DNA from: Cellulomonas marina
Lineage (GTDB): Bacteria > Actinomycetota > Actinomycetes > Actinomycetales > Cellulomonadaceae
Direction of reading: 5' to 3'
DNA length: 64,000 nt
Assembly: GCF_900111925.1 (NCBI RefSeq)
Contig: NZ_FOKA01000005.1
Span: 62,001-126,000, forward strand
A model generated the notes under the pieces. The model was given only the letters and a program-made list of their open reading frames with translations, was not told where the DNA came from and ran no database searches. A program made the position numbers and the translations under genes. Positions 39,659 to 48,349 of the stretch are shown in pieces (the first letter of the stretch is position 1; the number at the start of each line of letters is the position of its first letter).

Positions 39659-40641
39659 CCTCGCTGCTCGCGGCGGCGCCCCTCGTGGCCGACGTCGGCG
39701 ACGCCTTCGGCCGGGCCGTCGTGTCGGGCTCGCTGCTGCTCGCGCTGCCCGTCGCGGTGCTGGCCGGGCTCGTGTCGTTCGCGTCGCCGTGCGTCCTGCC
39801 GCTCGTCCCCGGGTACCTGGCGTACGTGGGGGGCATGGCCGGGGCGACGGCGGGACGTGCGCCCGCCGGGCCGAGCCTGGGCGGGCGTGCGCTCGCGGAC
39901 GCGACGGGGCTGCTGGGCACGGGCACGGGCACGGGCACCGGTGCGGGCACCGGCGCCGGCTCCGGCACCGCCGGCGGTGCCACGCGCACGGTGGCCGCGA
40001 GCACCGTGGTGGTGCCGGCCCCCACGACGACGAGGGCCGCGGGTGCCGTCCGCCCCCGTCGCGACGTCGTGCTCGGCGTCGTGCTGTTCGTGCTCGGCTT
40101 CACCGCGGTCTTCGTCGCCTACGGCACCGCGGCGGGATCCGTCGGCGCCCTCCTCGCGCGCGAGTCGGACGTCGTCACGCGGGTGCTCGGCGTGCTCGTC
40201 GTGCTCATGGGCCTGGTGTTCGTCGGCTTCGTGCCGGCCGCGCAGCGGGAGCGGCGGTGGCACGTGGCCCCGCGCGCCGGGCTGTGGGGCGCGCCGCTGC
40301 TGGGCCTGGCCTTCGGCATCGGCTGGGTGCCCTGCATCGGCCCCACGCTCGCCGCGATCCTCACGCTCGGCTACACCGAGGGCTCGGCCGGGCGTGGCGC
40401 GCTCCTCGCGGTGGCGTTCTGCCTGGGCCTCGGGCTGCCGTTCGTGCTCGTCGCCCTCGGGCTCGGCGGGAGCGCGCGCGTCCTGGCGTGGCTCGGCCGG
40501 CACCGCCGCGCGCTGCAGCGCGCCGGGGGCGTGCTGCTCGTCGTGCTGGGCCTGGCCCTCGTCACCGGGCTGTGGACGCAGTGGGCGACGTGGCTGCAGT
40601 ACCTGCTCACCGGCGCCGACACCTTCCGGCCGGTGGTGTGA
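39655..40641 (+). CDS. ccdA: CcdA-type thiol-disulfide electron carrier
   Basis: 328 residues, six to seven membrane helices. The two redox Cys motifs are ASPCVLPLVPGYLAYVGG and GWVPCIGPTLAAILTLGY, symmetric halves of the CcdA/DsbD transmembrane domain. It carries electrons from cytoplasmic thioredoxin to the extracytoplasmic TlpA/ResA protein. A loop of about 55 residues after helix 1 holds a Gly-Thr repeat (GTGTGTGTGAGTGAG) from GGCACG codons at about 39916-39969, making it longer than typical CcdA (about 240). GTG start overlapping the upstream stop. Confidence 0.95.
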   Translation: MTSLLAAAPLVADVGDAFGRAVVSGSLLLALPVAVLAGLVSFASPCVLPLVPGYLAYVGGMAGATAGRAPAGPSLGGRALADATGLLGTGTGTGTGAGTGAGSGTAGGATRTVAASTVVVPAPTTTRAAGAVRPRRDVVLGVVLFVLGFTAVFVAYGTAAGSVGALLARESDVVTRVLGVLVVLMGLVFVGFVPAAQRERRWHVAPRAGLWGAPLLGLAFGIGWVPCIGPTLAAILTLGYTEGSAGRGALLAVAFCLGLGLPFVLVALGLGGSARVLAWLGRHRRALQRAGGVLLVVLGLALVTGLWTQWATWLQYLLTGADTFRPVV

Positions 40642-42668
40642 TGGCCGGCCGCGGCACGCGCACCGGGCCGGGCGCCGGGGTGCGCACCGGGTCGAGCACC
40701 GGTTCGAGCGCCGGGTCGAGCACCCGGGCGCCCTACCGCCCGGAGGGGCTCGACGACGCGTTCGTCGTCCCTGCCGGCGACGACGGACCGGCGGCCGGCG
40801 CCACGTCCGCCGCCGGACCGGGCGCCACGGGGGCGGGCGACGGCGCCGGCGGGTCGGCCGGCAGCGGCTCCTCGGGCGGCGGGCCCGCCGCCTCGCCGGA
40901 CGGTCCCGCGCGCCCCGCACCCGTCGCCCTCGGCGTGCGGGGCTGGTTGCGCTGGGGCTGGCGGCAGCTGACGAGCATGCGCGTGGCGCTGCTGCTCCTC
41001 ATGCTGCTGGCGGTCGCCGCCGTGCCCGGGACCGTGTTCCCGCAGAACGCGCAGGACCCGGACCGCGTGGCGACGTACCTGACGGACCACCCGACCGCGG
41101 GCCCGTGGCTGGACCGCCTCGGCTTCTTCGACGTCTACTCCTCCGTCTGGTTCTCGGCGATCTACCTGCTGCTCATGGTGTCGCTGGTCGGCTGCATCCT
41201 GCCGCGCACCGCGGTGCACCTGCGGGGCGTGCGGGGCCGTCCGCCCCGCACCCCGCGCCGCTTCGAGCGGTTCCCCGCGCGCGGCCGGGCTCGCACGGAC
41301 GAGGACGCGCGCGCGGTCGTCGAGCGGGCCGCCGCGGACCTGCGACGCGGCTGGGCCTGGCTCCCACCCGTCCCGCGTCACCGGGTGGACGTGCACGACG
41401 AGGGGGCCGGCACCTGGTCGGTCTCCGCCGAGCGCGGCTACCTGCGCGAGACGGGCAACCTGCTGTTCCACCTCGCGCTCGTCGGGCTGCTCGTGTCGGT
41501 CGCGACCGGGCAGCTGCTGCACTACCGCGGGCAGGAGCTGGTGGTGCAGGGGCGCGGGTTCGCCAACGCCGTGACGAACTACGACACGTGGCAGCAGGGC
41601 GCCGCCTTCCGGGCGGAGTCGCTCGTGCCCTTCACGCTGCGGCTCGACGACTTCCGCTCCTCCTTCGACGCCGACACCCTGCAGTCCCGGTCCTTCGCCG
41701 CCGACGTCACGGTGACCGAGCCCGGCGGCGAGCCCACCGAGCGGACGATCCGCGTCAACCACCCGCTGGACGTGGCCGGTGCGAAGGTCTACCTGCAGGG
41801 CAACGGCTACGCGCCGGAGGTGACGGTCCGGGACGCCACCGGCCGCGTCGCCTTCTCGGGCACCGTGCCCTTCCTCCCGCAGGACGAGGTCTACACCTCC
41901 CGCGGCGTCGTCAAGGTGCCCGACGTCGGCCCCGGCCAGGAGCAGATCGGCCTCAACGGGTTCCTCCTGCCGACGGTCGAGCGGCTGGGCGAGGGGCTCG
42001 TGCGGTCGGTCGACCCCCAGCCGCGCGACCCGATGCTCGTGCTCAGTGTGTGGACCGGGGACCTGGGGCTGGACGACGGCGTGCCGCAGAACGTCTACGA
42101 GCTCGACACGACGGCCATGACCCAGGCCGTCGACGCCGAGGGCCGTCCCGTGACGCTGTACGTGCAGCCGGGCCAGACGGTGGACCTGCCGGACGGCCGG
42201 GGCACGGTGACGTTCGGTGCGCTGCCGCGCTTCGTCGCCCTCGACCTGCGCTACGATCCCGCCCTCGCGCCCGTCCTCGTGTTCTCGCTGCTCGCGTTCG
42301 CGGGCCTGGCGGTCTCGCTCTTCGCCCCTCGCCGCCGCCTGTGGCTGCGGGCGGGACCCGCGGACGACGACGAGCCCGGGCGTACGCTCGTCCTCGCCGC
42401 CGGCCTCGCGCGCGGCGACGACACGGCGCTCGTCGGGCAGGTCGGCGCGCTGCTGCGGGCCGCGCTCGGCCCGCCCCCCGGCGGTGACGCCGGACCGCCG
42501 CGCAGCCCGACCCCGGTCGGCGCCGGCACGGTCGGCGCCGGCGCGACGGGCGCCGGCACGACGGGCGCCGGCGCGACGGGCCCCGAGGAGACCGGCGCCG
42601 GCAGCGCCACCAGCAGCAGCGCCACCAGCAGCAGCACCAGCACCCGTACCCCCGGAGGACAGCCATGA
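40641..42668 (+). CDS. resB: ResB/Ccs1-type cytochrome c biogenesis protein
   Basis: 675 residues. A Gly/Ser/Ala-rich N-terminal extension of about 95 residues contains TGSS repeats. Membrane helices begin at SMRVALLLLMLLAVAAVPGTVFPQ and include YSSVWFSAIYLLLMVSLVGCILPR and ETGNLLFHLALVGLLVSVATGQL (here the motif NLLFHLALVG). A large extracytoplasmic domain follows, with INHPL-like IRVNHPLDVAGAKVYLQGNG. One further helix near 580 precedes a repetitive C-terminal tail. With CcsA it forms the system II haem lyase. One-base overlap with ccdA, 4-bp overlap with ccsA. Confidence 0.95.
   Translation: MAGRGTRTGPGAGVRTGSSTGSSAGSSTRAPYRPEGLDDAFVVPAGDDGPAAGATSAAGPGATGAGDGAGGSAGSGSSGGGPAASPDGPARPAPVALGVRGWLRWGWRQLTSMRVALLLLMLLAVAAVPGTVFPQNAQDPDRVATYLTDHPTAGPWLDRLGFFDVYSSVWFSAIYLLLMVSLVGCILPRTAVHLRGVRGRPPRTPRRFERFPARGRARTDEDARAVVERAAADLRRGWAWLPPVPRHRVDVHDEGAGTWSVSAERGYLRETGNLLFHLALVGLLVSVATGQLLHYRGQELVVQGRGFANAVTNYDTWQQGAAFRAESLVPFTLRLDDFRSSFDADTLQSRSFAADVTVTEPGGEPTERTIRVNHPLDVAGAKVYLQGNGYAPEVTVRDATGRVAFSGTVPFLPQDEVYTSRGVVKVPDVGPGQEQIGLNGFLLPTVERLGEGLVRSVDPQPRDPMLVLSVWTGDLGLDDGVPQNVYELDTTAMTQAVDAEGRPVTLYVQPGQTVDLPDGRGTVTFGALPRFVALDLRYDPALAPVLVFSLLAFAGLAVSLFAPRRRLWLRAGPADDDEPGRTLVLAAGLARGDDTALVGQVGALLRAALGPPPGGDAGPPRSPTPVGAGTVGAGATGAGTTGAGATGPEETGAGSATSSSATSSSTSTRTPGGQP
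40686..40721 (+). repeat. 12-bp tandem repeat, 3 units, coding
   Basis: ACCGGGTCGAGC and two close variants encode (T/A)GSS x3 in the ResB N-terminal extension. A 15-bp-unit array (GGCGCCGGC with ACGACG) lies in the C-terminal tail at about 42518-42580. Confidence 0.8.
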
Positions 42669-43735
42669 GCACCGGCGACCTGAGCACCCTGCTGGTGTGG
42701 GGCGCGACGACGGTCTTCACCATCGCCCTGGTGGCGTGGACGGTGGACCTCGCGCGCATCGCCGACGCCGCCACGCGCGCCGCCCGCACCGCGCGCCCGT
42801 CGGCGCAGGCACGCGCGCACGTCGCCGTCGGCACGGGCCTCGGGACCATCACCCTCGAGGGGGACGCCGGGTCCGGGGGTGGGCTCGGCCGCGCCGAGGA
42901 CGACGGTCCCGCGATGGGCCGGTCCGTCCGTGCGGAGGGCATCGCGCGCTCGACGACCTGGCTCGGCCTGGCCTTCCTGCTCGGCGGCATCGTCCTGCGC
43001 GGGGTCGCGTCCGGGCGCTGGCCGACGGCCAACATGTACGAGTTCACGCTCGTCGGGACCTTCGTCGCCGTCCTGGTGCTGGCGGTGGTGCAGTTCCGCC
43101 GGACCGTGGCGTTCCTCGGCGTGCTCGTCATGGGCATCGCCGTCCTGGCGCTCGCGCTGGGCCTGCTCGTCTTCTTCGTCCAGGCGGACGCGGTGCAGCC
43201 CGCGCTGCAGAGCTACTGGCTCGTCATCCACGTCGGCGTCGCCATCGCGGCGACCGGGGTGTTCACCGTCGGCTTCGGGGCGGCCGTGCTGCAGCTCCTC
43301 GTGGACGGGCGCGAGCAGGGGCGGTCGCACGTGGCGGCCCCCGGGGCCACGAGCGGTGCGCGTCGCGCCCTGCACGACTGGCGCGTCACCGGTCCGCGGT
43401 TCGCCTGGCTGCGCCAGGTGCCGTCGGCCACGCGGCTCGAGGCGCTGTCGTTCCGGCTGAACGCGGTCGGCTTCGTGCTGTGGACGTTCACGCTCATCGG
43501 CGGGGCCATCTGGGCCGAGCACGCGTGGGGCCGGTACTGGGGCTGGGACCCCAAGGAGGTCGGCACCTTCGTGGCCTGGGTCGTGTACGCGGCCTACCTG
43601 CACGCGCGCACGACGCGCGGCTGGACGGGCCGCCGGGCGGCGTTCTTCGTGCTCGTCGGGTACGCCGTCGTCCTGGCGAACTTCACCGTCGTGAACCTGT
43701 TCGTCACCGGCAAGCACTCGTACTCGGGGCTCTGA
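42665..43735 (+). CDS. ccsA: CcsA/CcsB-type haem-handling protein of cytochrome c biogenesis
   Basis: 356 residues, about eight membrane helices. The haem-binding WWD motif region WGRYWGWDPKEVGTFVAW, two flanking His (SYWLVIHVGVAI; VYAAYLHARTTRGW) and RWPTANMYEFTLVG are diagnostic. Exports haem and, with ResB, attaches it to apocytochromes c. Translation is coupled to resB by ATGA with GGAGGA upstream. Last gene of the operon; the next gene converges. Confidence 0.96.
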   Translation: MSTGDLSTLLVWGATTVFTIALVAWTVDLARIADAATRAARTARPSAQARAHVAVGTGLGTITLEGDAGSGGGLGRAEDDGPAMGRSVRAEGIARSTTWLGLAFLLGGIVLRGVASGRWPTANMYEFTLVGTFVAVLVLAVVQFRRTVAFLGVLVMGIAVLALALGLLVFFVQADAVQPALQSYWLVIHVGVAIAATGVFTVGFGAAVLQLLVDGREQGRSHVAAPGATSGARRALHDWRVTGPRFAWLRQVPSATRLEALSFRLNAVGFVLWTFTLIGGAIWAEHAWGRYWGWDPKEVGTFVAWVVYAAYLHARTTRGWTGRRAAFFVLVGYAVVLANFTVVNLFVTGKHSYSGL

Positions 43736-43775
43736 CCGTCTCCTGACCGGCCGGCCCCGGGCGGCACCGCGCGCC

Positions 43776-44192
43776 TCAGCCCTGGGTGACCGGCCCGTCG
43801 TTCGTCGTGCCCTGGCCGCGGCCGTCCTCGTCGCCGGACGAGGTCGTGCCCTCCCGGCCCTCGGCGGCCTGGCGCCGACGACGCTGCTCGTCGAGCCGGC
43901 GCAGGAAGTCGGGGTCGTCGTCGGGCGCCACGGGGCCGCGCCCGCCGCCCGGCCGGCCGCCGGGCCGGCGCGGGCGGCTGCCGCCCCCGCCGCCGGGGCC
44001 GCCGTCGCCCGCGCGCGCCGACCGGCTGGACACGATCCAGGCCAGCCCGCCGAGGACCGGCACGAGCACGACGAGCAGCACCCAGAGCCACGCGGGGACC
44101 CCGCGCCGGCTGCGCTCGTCGCTCTGCACGACGTCCACGACGCAGTAGACGGTGAACGCGACGACCAGGAGGGCGGGCAGGATGCGGCTCAC
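43776..44192 (-). CDS. Small membrane protein with phospholipase D nuclease N-terminal-like domain
   Basis: 138 residues. Two membrane helices (ILPALLVVAFTVYCVVDVV and WLWVLLVVLVPVLGGLAWIV) with the short linker VQSDERSRRGVP, the pattern of the PLDc_N domain found alone in many actinobacteria. The remaining C-terminal half is a Gly/Arg/Asp-rich cytoplasmic tail with FLRRLDEQRRRRQ. Not an enzyme: the HKD catalytic domains are absent. Role unknown. Starts with GTG 6 bases from TACCGT on the minus strand. Confidence 0.85.
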   Translation of the reverse strand: MSRILPALLVVAFTVYCVVDVVQSDERSRRGVPAWLWVLLVVLVPVLGGLAWIVSSRSARAGDGGPGGGGGSRPRRPGGRPGGGRGPVAPDDDPDFLRRLDEQRRRRQAAEGREGTTSSGDEDGRGQGTTNDGPVTQG

Positions 44193-44204
44193 GCCCCCAC
44201 GGTA
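44190..44204 (-). promoter_or_regulatory. Leaderless promoter of the PLDc_N-like gene
   Basis: Minus strand: TACCGT-GGGGGC-GTG, no Shine-Dalgarno sequence. Confidence 0.5.
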
Positions 44205-44272
44205 GTCCGGGCGCGTCGCCGGGCCTCGCCGTGCGCCGCCGGGGGTCCCGCCGGGCGCTCAGCGACCCGTCG

Positions 44273-44287
44273 TACCCTGGGCGCGTG
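44273..44287 (+). promoter_or_regulatory. Leaderless promoter of the DUF4229-like gene
   Basis: TACCCT-GGGCGC-GTG, identical over 15 bases to the site at 36394-36408. Confidence 0.55.
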
Positions 44288-44674
44288 CCCGTGCTCGTCT
44301 ACACCCTGCTGCGCCTCGTGCTCGTGGCCGCCGCCTGGGGCGCCCTCGTCCTGGCCGGCATGAGCCCGTGGCTCGCGGCCGTCGGAGCCGTGGTCATCGG
44401 TGCCCTGCTGAGCTACCTGCTGCTGCGGGGCCCGCGCGACGGCGCCGCGCTGTGGCTGCAGCGCCGCGACGAGGAGCGGGCGCGCCGGCGACGGGACGAG
44501 CAGCAGCGCAGCGCCGCCGAAAGGGACGCGGAGGCCGAGGACGCGGTCCTCGACGCGGCCGCCGAGGACCGGGGGACCCCCGGGAGCACCGACAGGAGCA
44601 CCGACAGGAGCACCGACAGGAGCACCGACAGGAGCACCGCCGGGCGCGCCGACGCGACGCCGCCGGTCAGCTGA
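44285..44674 (+). CDS. DUF4229-type small membrane protein
   Basis: 129 residues. Two membrane helices (VYTLLRLVLVAAAWGALVLAG and AVGAVVIGALLSYLLLRGP) followed by a charged, helical Arg/Glu-rich region (LQRRDEERARRRRDEQQ) and a tail with four STDR repeats. This matches the DUF4229 family that commonly lies next to menA in actinobacteria. Function unknown. It converges on menA with an 8-bp overlap of the 3' ends. Confidence 0.82.
   Translation: MPVLVYTLLRLVLVAAAWGALVLAGMSPWLAAVGAVVIGALLSYLLLRGPRDGAALWLQRRDEERARRRRDEQQRSAAERDAEAEDAVLDAAAEDRGTPGSTDRSTDRSTDRSTDRSTAGRADATPPVS
44585..44632 (+). repeat. 12-bp tandem repeat, 4 perfect units, coding
   Basis: AGCACCGACAGG x4 plus 8 bases of a fifth unit encode (STDR)x4-ST near the C terminus of the DUF4229-like protein. 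Confidence 0.95.
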
Positions 44675-45539
44675 CGACGAGCCCCAGGAACAGCAGCAGG
44701 CCGACGCCCAGTTCGAGGAACCCCGTGCCCGCCAGCACCGGGACGAGGGCCCGGCCGCGCGCCCCGAGCAGCACCACCGACGCGAGCGCCACCGCGGGCA
44801 CCCCCGCGAGCAGCACGAGCAGCGACCACGGCGCCACGACCGCGCAGGCCGCGCCGAGCAGGACGGGCACGACGACGAGCGCCGCGTACGCCCGGCGCGC
44901 CCGGTGCTCGCCCAGCCGCACCGCGAGCGTCCGCTTGCCGACGACGGCGTCGGTCGGCACGTCCCGCAGGTTGTTGGCCATGAGCAGCGCGCAGGCCAGC
45001 AGGCCGATCGCCACCGCGCCCAGCCAGGCCGGCAGCGGCAGGGCGTGCGCCTGCGTCCACGTCGTGCCGAGCACGGCGACGAGCCCGAAGAACACGAACA
45101 CGCCGACCTCGCCGAGCCCGCGGTAGCCGTACGGGCGCTTCCCGCCGGTGTAGAACCAGGCGGCGGCGATGGCGGCGGCACCGACGAGCACCAGCCAGGG
45201 GTCCCCCGACAGGACCACGAGCACCAGCCCGAGGACCGCGGCCACCCCGAAGGCCGCGAAGGCGGCGCGCTTCACGTCGACGGCCCGGGCGGTCATCGAG
45301 GCGACGAGGCGCATCGGCCCGACCCGGTCGGCGTCGGTGCCGCGGATGCCGTCGGAGTAGTCGTTGGCGTAGTTGACCCCCACCTGCAGGGCCAGGGCGA
45401 CCCCGGCCGCGAGGAGCGCACGGCCCAGGTGCGCGCCGCCGGCGTGGTCGGCCGCCCCCGTGCCGACGAGCACCGGGGCGACGGCCGCCGGGAGCGTGCG
45501 CGGCCGCGCGCCGGCGACCCACTGCGCGGCGGTGGTCAC
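44667..45539 (-). CDS. menA: 1,4-dihydroxy-2-naphthoate polyprenyltransferase
   Basis: 290 residues, eight to nine membrane helices; UbiA superfamily. NYANDYSDGIRGTDADRVGP is the first Asp-rich Mg/diphosphate motif with the MenA-type spacing, and ANNLRDVPTDAVVGKRTLAVRLG is the second. It prenylates 1,4-dihydroxy-2-naphthoate to demethylmenaquinone in the membrane. GTG start; the 55-bp gap to menE suggests both are transcribed leftward together. Its 3' end overlaps the DUF4229 gene by 8 bp. Confidence 0.96.
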   Translation of the reverse strand: MTTAAQWVAGARPRTLPAAVAPVLVGTGAADHAGGAHLGRALLAAGVALALQVGVNYANDYSDGIRGTDADRVGPMRLVASMTARAVDVKRAAFAAFGVAAVLGLVLVVLSGDPWLVLVGAAAIAAAWFYTGGKRPYGYRGLGEVGVFVFFGLVAVLGTTWTQAHALPLPAWLGAVAIGLLACALLMANNLRDVPTDAVVGKRTLAVRLGEHRARRAYAALVVVPVLLGAACAVVAPWSLLVLLAGVPAVALASVVLLGARGRALVPVLAGTGFLELGVGLLLFLGLVVS

Positions 45540-45594
45540 GCGGCGGCCCGCCGGACGGGGTGGTGCCGGCCGGTGCGCGGTGCGGTCGCGACGG

Positions 45595-46944
45595 TCATGA
45601 GGGGTCCTCCTGGGCGGTGGGCGGGACGGGTGCCCGGCGGGACGCTACCGCCGGGGCCGCGGCGGCGAGCGCCGCGGCGGCGCGGCGGTCCACCTTGCCC
45701 GGGCCGCGCAGGGGCAGCGCGTCGACGAGGAGCAGGGCGCGGGGAGCGGCGGCGGGGCCGAGGGCGCCGGCCGCCGCGGCGCGGACCTCGTCGAGCCCGG
45801 GCGGGCGGCCGGACGGCACGACGAGGGCGACGACGGCCCGACCCCACTCGTCGTCGGGGACCCCGACGACGCACGCCTCCGCCACGCCGGGGACCTCGGC
45901 CAGCACCCGCTCGACGGCCGCGGGGGCGACGTTGACGCCGCCCGTGACGACGACGTCGTCGGCCCGGCCGAGCACCTCGAGCCGTCCGTCACGCCACCGG
46001 CCGAGGTCCGAGGTGCGCAGGTGGGGCACGCCGTCGAGGACCACGAGGGCGGAGGTGTCGAGGGGGAGCAGGTCGCCACCGACGGCGCCCGGTGGCCGGG
46101 CGGCGGCGCTCGATGAGATGTGCGGCGCCGTGCCGGGGGCGTAGCCGAGGGCGAGGACCGGGCCGGACAGCAGCACGCGGCCGGCACCCGTCGCGTCGGG
46201 GTCCTCGACGCGCACGCCGACGCCGTCGAGCGGCACGCCGTCGTAGACGCAGCCGCCGCACGTCTCCGACATCCCGTAGGTGACGACCACCGGGACGCCG
46301 GCGGTCCGGGCGGCCGACACGAGGCGGGCCGGCGGCGCGGCGCCGCCGAGGAGGACCGCGTCGAAGGCGCGCAGGGCGTCGAGGGCCGCGGGGTCGTCGA
46401 GCAGGCGTCGCAGCTGCGTGGGCACGAGCGACGTGTAGAGCGGCGCACGCGCCGCACCCGCGCCCGCACCCGTACCCGCGCCCGCATCCGCCCCCGCGTC
46501 CCCGACGAGGGCGTCCGTCGCCGCGACGAACGCCGGCGGCCGGAACGGGCCCGGCGGCAGCGCGACCGGCTCCGTACCGGCCAGGACCGACCGGACGAGG
46601 ACCTGCAGGCCGGCCACGTGGTGCACCGGCAGGGCCAGCAGCCAGCGCCCCGGCCCCTGCAGCCGGTCGGCGGTGGCGCGCGCGGAGGTCCGGAGCGCCT
46701 CGGCGGCCAGCAGGACCGTGCGTGGCTCACCGGTGGAGCCCGAGGTGGCCACGGCGAGCGCGACCTCGTCGGGCACGCGGCCGACCGGCACGCCCGCCGG
46801 GGGGAGCTCCTCGTCGACCGGCAGCAGCGCGGGCCCGCGACCGGCCAGCGCCGCGGCCAGGCCCGCGAGCAGCCCGTCCGGCAGGCCCGCGCCCGGGGCC
46901 GCGGGGTCCGCCCCGGCGCGCACGCGCAGGAGGGGACGGCTCAC
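45595..46944 (-). CDS. menE: o-Succinylbenzoate-CoA ligase
   Basis: 449 residues of the acyl-CoA synthetase (ANL) superfamily, compact as in other actinobacterial MenE. Motifs in order: VATSGSTGEPRTVLL (P-loop-like), VTYGMSETCGGCVYDG, LRTSDLGRW (ATP Asp), GRADDVVVTGGVNVAP (hinge) and PLRGPGKVDRRA with the catalytic Lys. Activates o-succinylbenzoate for ring closure by MenB. A Gly/Ala/Thr/Asp-rich loop (GADAGAGTGAGAG) at about 46449-46500 is repeat-encoded. I chose the GTG at 46944, which is 6 bases from TACGCT; the open frame further upstream has no coding character. Confidence 0.93.
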   Translation of the reverse strand: MSRPLLRVRAGADPAAPGAGLPDGLLAGLAAALAGRGPALLPVDEELPPAGVPVGRVPDEVALAVATSGSTGEPRTVLLAAEALRTSARATADRLQGPGRWLLALPVHHVAGLQVLVRSVLAGTEPVALPPGPFRPPAFVAATDALVGDAGADAGAGTGAGAGAARAPLYTSLVPTQLRRLLDDPAALDALRAFDAVLLGGAAPPARLVSAARTAGVPVVVTYGMSETCGGCVYDGVPLDGVGVRVEDPDATGAGRVLLSGPVLALGYAPGTAPHISSSAAARPPGAVGGDLLPLDTSALVVLDGVPHLRTSDLGRWRDGRLEVLGRADDVVVTGGVNVAPAAVERVLAEVPGVAEACVVGVPDDEWGRAVVALVVPSGRPPGLDEVRAAAAGALGPAAAPRALLLVDALPLRGPGKVDRRAAAALAAAAPAVASRRAPVPPTAQEDPS

Positions 46945-46956
46945 CGGCCCAGCGTA
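46942..46956 (-). promoter_or_regulatory. Leaderless promoter of menE
   Basis: Minus strand: TACGCT-GGGCCG-GTG, the window's shared leaderless pattern; no Shine-Dalgarno sequence. Confidence 0.55.
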
Positions 46957-47191
46957 GGCGCGGCCGGACCCGCTCCGCGCCGCCGGCACCCGTCGTGGGA
47001 GCGGGTCGCGGGGTGCGACCTTCCGGACGGCGTGGGACGGAAAGGGCACGCGTGCGCGGTCGCGGGCGGGGCGGGCAGTACCGTGGCGTCGCCCCGCGCA
47101 CGGGATGCACACCGGCCCCGCCCGGGGTCGCGGGCGTCGTGCGCCCCGCCTGCGACCGGCCCGTGCGGCCCAGCACCCCGAGGAGCCCGAC

Positions 47192-48331
47192 GTGCGACCC
47201 ACCCCGGTCCGCCGCCCGCCCGCCGCCGGCACCGCCTCCACGCCCGCCCCCGCCCGCCGCCGCGGCCGCCGGGTGCGCGTCGCGGCGCTGCTGGCGCTCG
47301 CCGTCCTCGCCCCGGCCGCCTGCTCCGCCGGGGCGACGGCACCGGCGCCGACCCCGACGGTCACCGTCGACGCGCCGGTCGAGCCGGCCAAGGCGGCACC
47401 GCCGCCGCCCACGCTGGCCCCGCGCTGGCCGCTCACCGGAGTCGAGACCACGGAGGTCGCGGCCCGGCCGGCGCTGTCGGTGAAGATCGAGAACTCCACG
47501 CAGGCGCGCCCGCAGACCGGTCTGGAGCAGGCGGACGTGGTGTGGGAGGAGGTCGTCGAGGGCGGCATCTCGCGCTTCGTCGCCGTCTACCACTCGCAGG
47601 TCCCCGAGGAGGTCGGCCCCATCCGGTCCGTCCGCCCGATGGACGGCGCCATCAACGCGCCGCTCGGGGGCCTCCTCGCGTTCTCCGGCGGGCAGCCGCG
47701 CTACGTGCAGGCGATCGGCGCGACGGGCGTCCAGCTCGTCAGCATGGACGCGGGCGACGCGGGCTTCTACCGCAAGCGCGGCGTCGCCCCCGCGCCGCAC
47801 AACGTGTACGGCACGCCCACGACCTTCTGGTCGCAGGCCGACGCGAGCCGCACGGTCCCGCCCGCCGAGCCGCTCTCGTTCGCGCGGACGCCCGAGGCGG
47901 CCTCGGCCGTGCGCCTCGGCACGCCGGCGACCCGCGTGGTCCCCACCTTCTCGCCGGTCGAGCGGCCCTCGTGGGACTGGGACGCGGCGAGCGGGACGTG
48001 GCTGCGCTCCGAGTCGGGCGTGCCCGCCACCGCGCGGTCCGGGACCCGGCTCGCGGCGACGAACGTCGTCGCGCTGTCGGTGCAGCTCGACCCGGACGTC
48101 GGCACCGACCCGGCCGGGAACCCCGTGCCGGAGACGATCCTGGCCGGCAGCGGCGGCGAGGGCGTGCTCGCCACGGGCGGCCGGACCGTGCCCGTCTCGT
48201 GGTCGAAGGGCGCCGAGCCGACCGCGCCGCTGGTCCTCACCACGGGCGACGGGCAGACGGCGACGCTGGCGCCGGGGACCACGTGGATCGAGCTCGTGCC
48301 CGTGACGACGGGCTCCATCGAGGTCGGCTGA
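47192..48331 (+). CDS. DUF3048 (YerB-like) lipoprotein
   Basis: 379 residues. Arg-rich n-region, hydrophobic core and lipobox LAPAAC, then a Pro/Thr linker. The DUF3048 N domain begins at WPLTGVETTEVAARPALSV and contains IENSTQARPQTGLEQADVVWEE and GGISRFVAVYHSQVPEEVGPIRS (motif PIRSVRP); the C domain holds PSWDWDAASGTWLRSESGVP. Extracytoplasmic and membrane-anchored; the family has no assigned function, though distant similarity to peptidoglycan-binding proteins has been suggested. AGGAG at 47181-47185 sets the GTG start. It lies between menE and menB but on the opposite strand, ending 18 bp from the menB stop. Confidence 0.88.
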   Translation: MRPTPVRRPPAAGTASTPAPARRRGRRVRVAALLALAVLAPAACSAGATAPAPTPTVTVDAPVEPAKAAPPPPTLAPRWPLTGVETTEVAARPALSVKIENSTQARPQTGLEQADVVWEEVVEGGISRFVAVYHSQVPEEVGPIRSVRPMDGAINAPLGGLLAFSGGQPRYVQAIGATGVQLVSMDAGDAGFYRKRGVAPAPHNVYGTPTTFWSQADASRTVPPAEPLSFARTPEAASAVRLGTPATRVVPTFSPVERPSWDWDAASGTWLRSESGVPATARSGTRLAATNVVALSVQLDPDVGTDPAGNPVPETILAGSGGEGVLATGGRTVPVSWSKGAEPTAPLVLTTGDGQTATLAPGTTWIELVPVTTGSIEVG

Positions 48332-48349
48332 CCGGGGGCCGCGAGCGCG

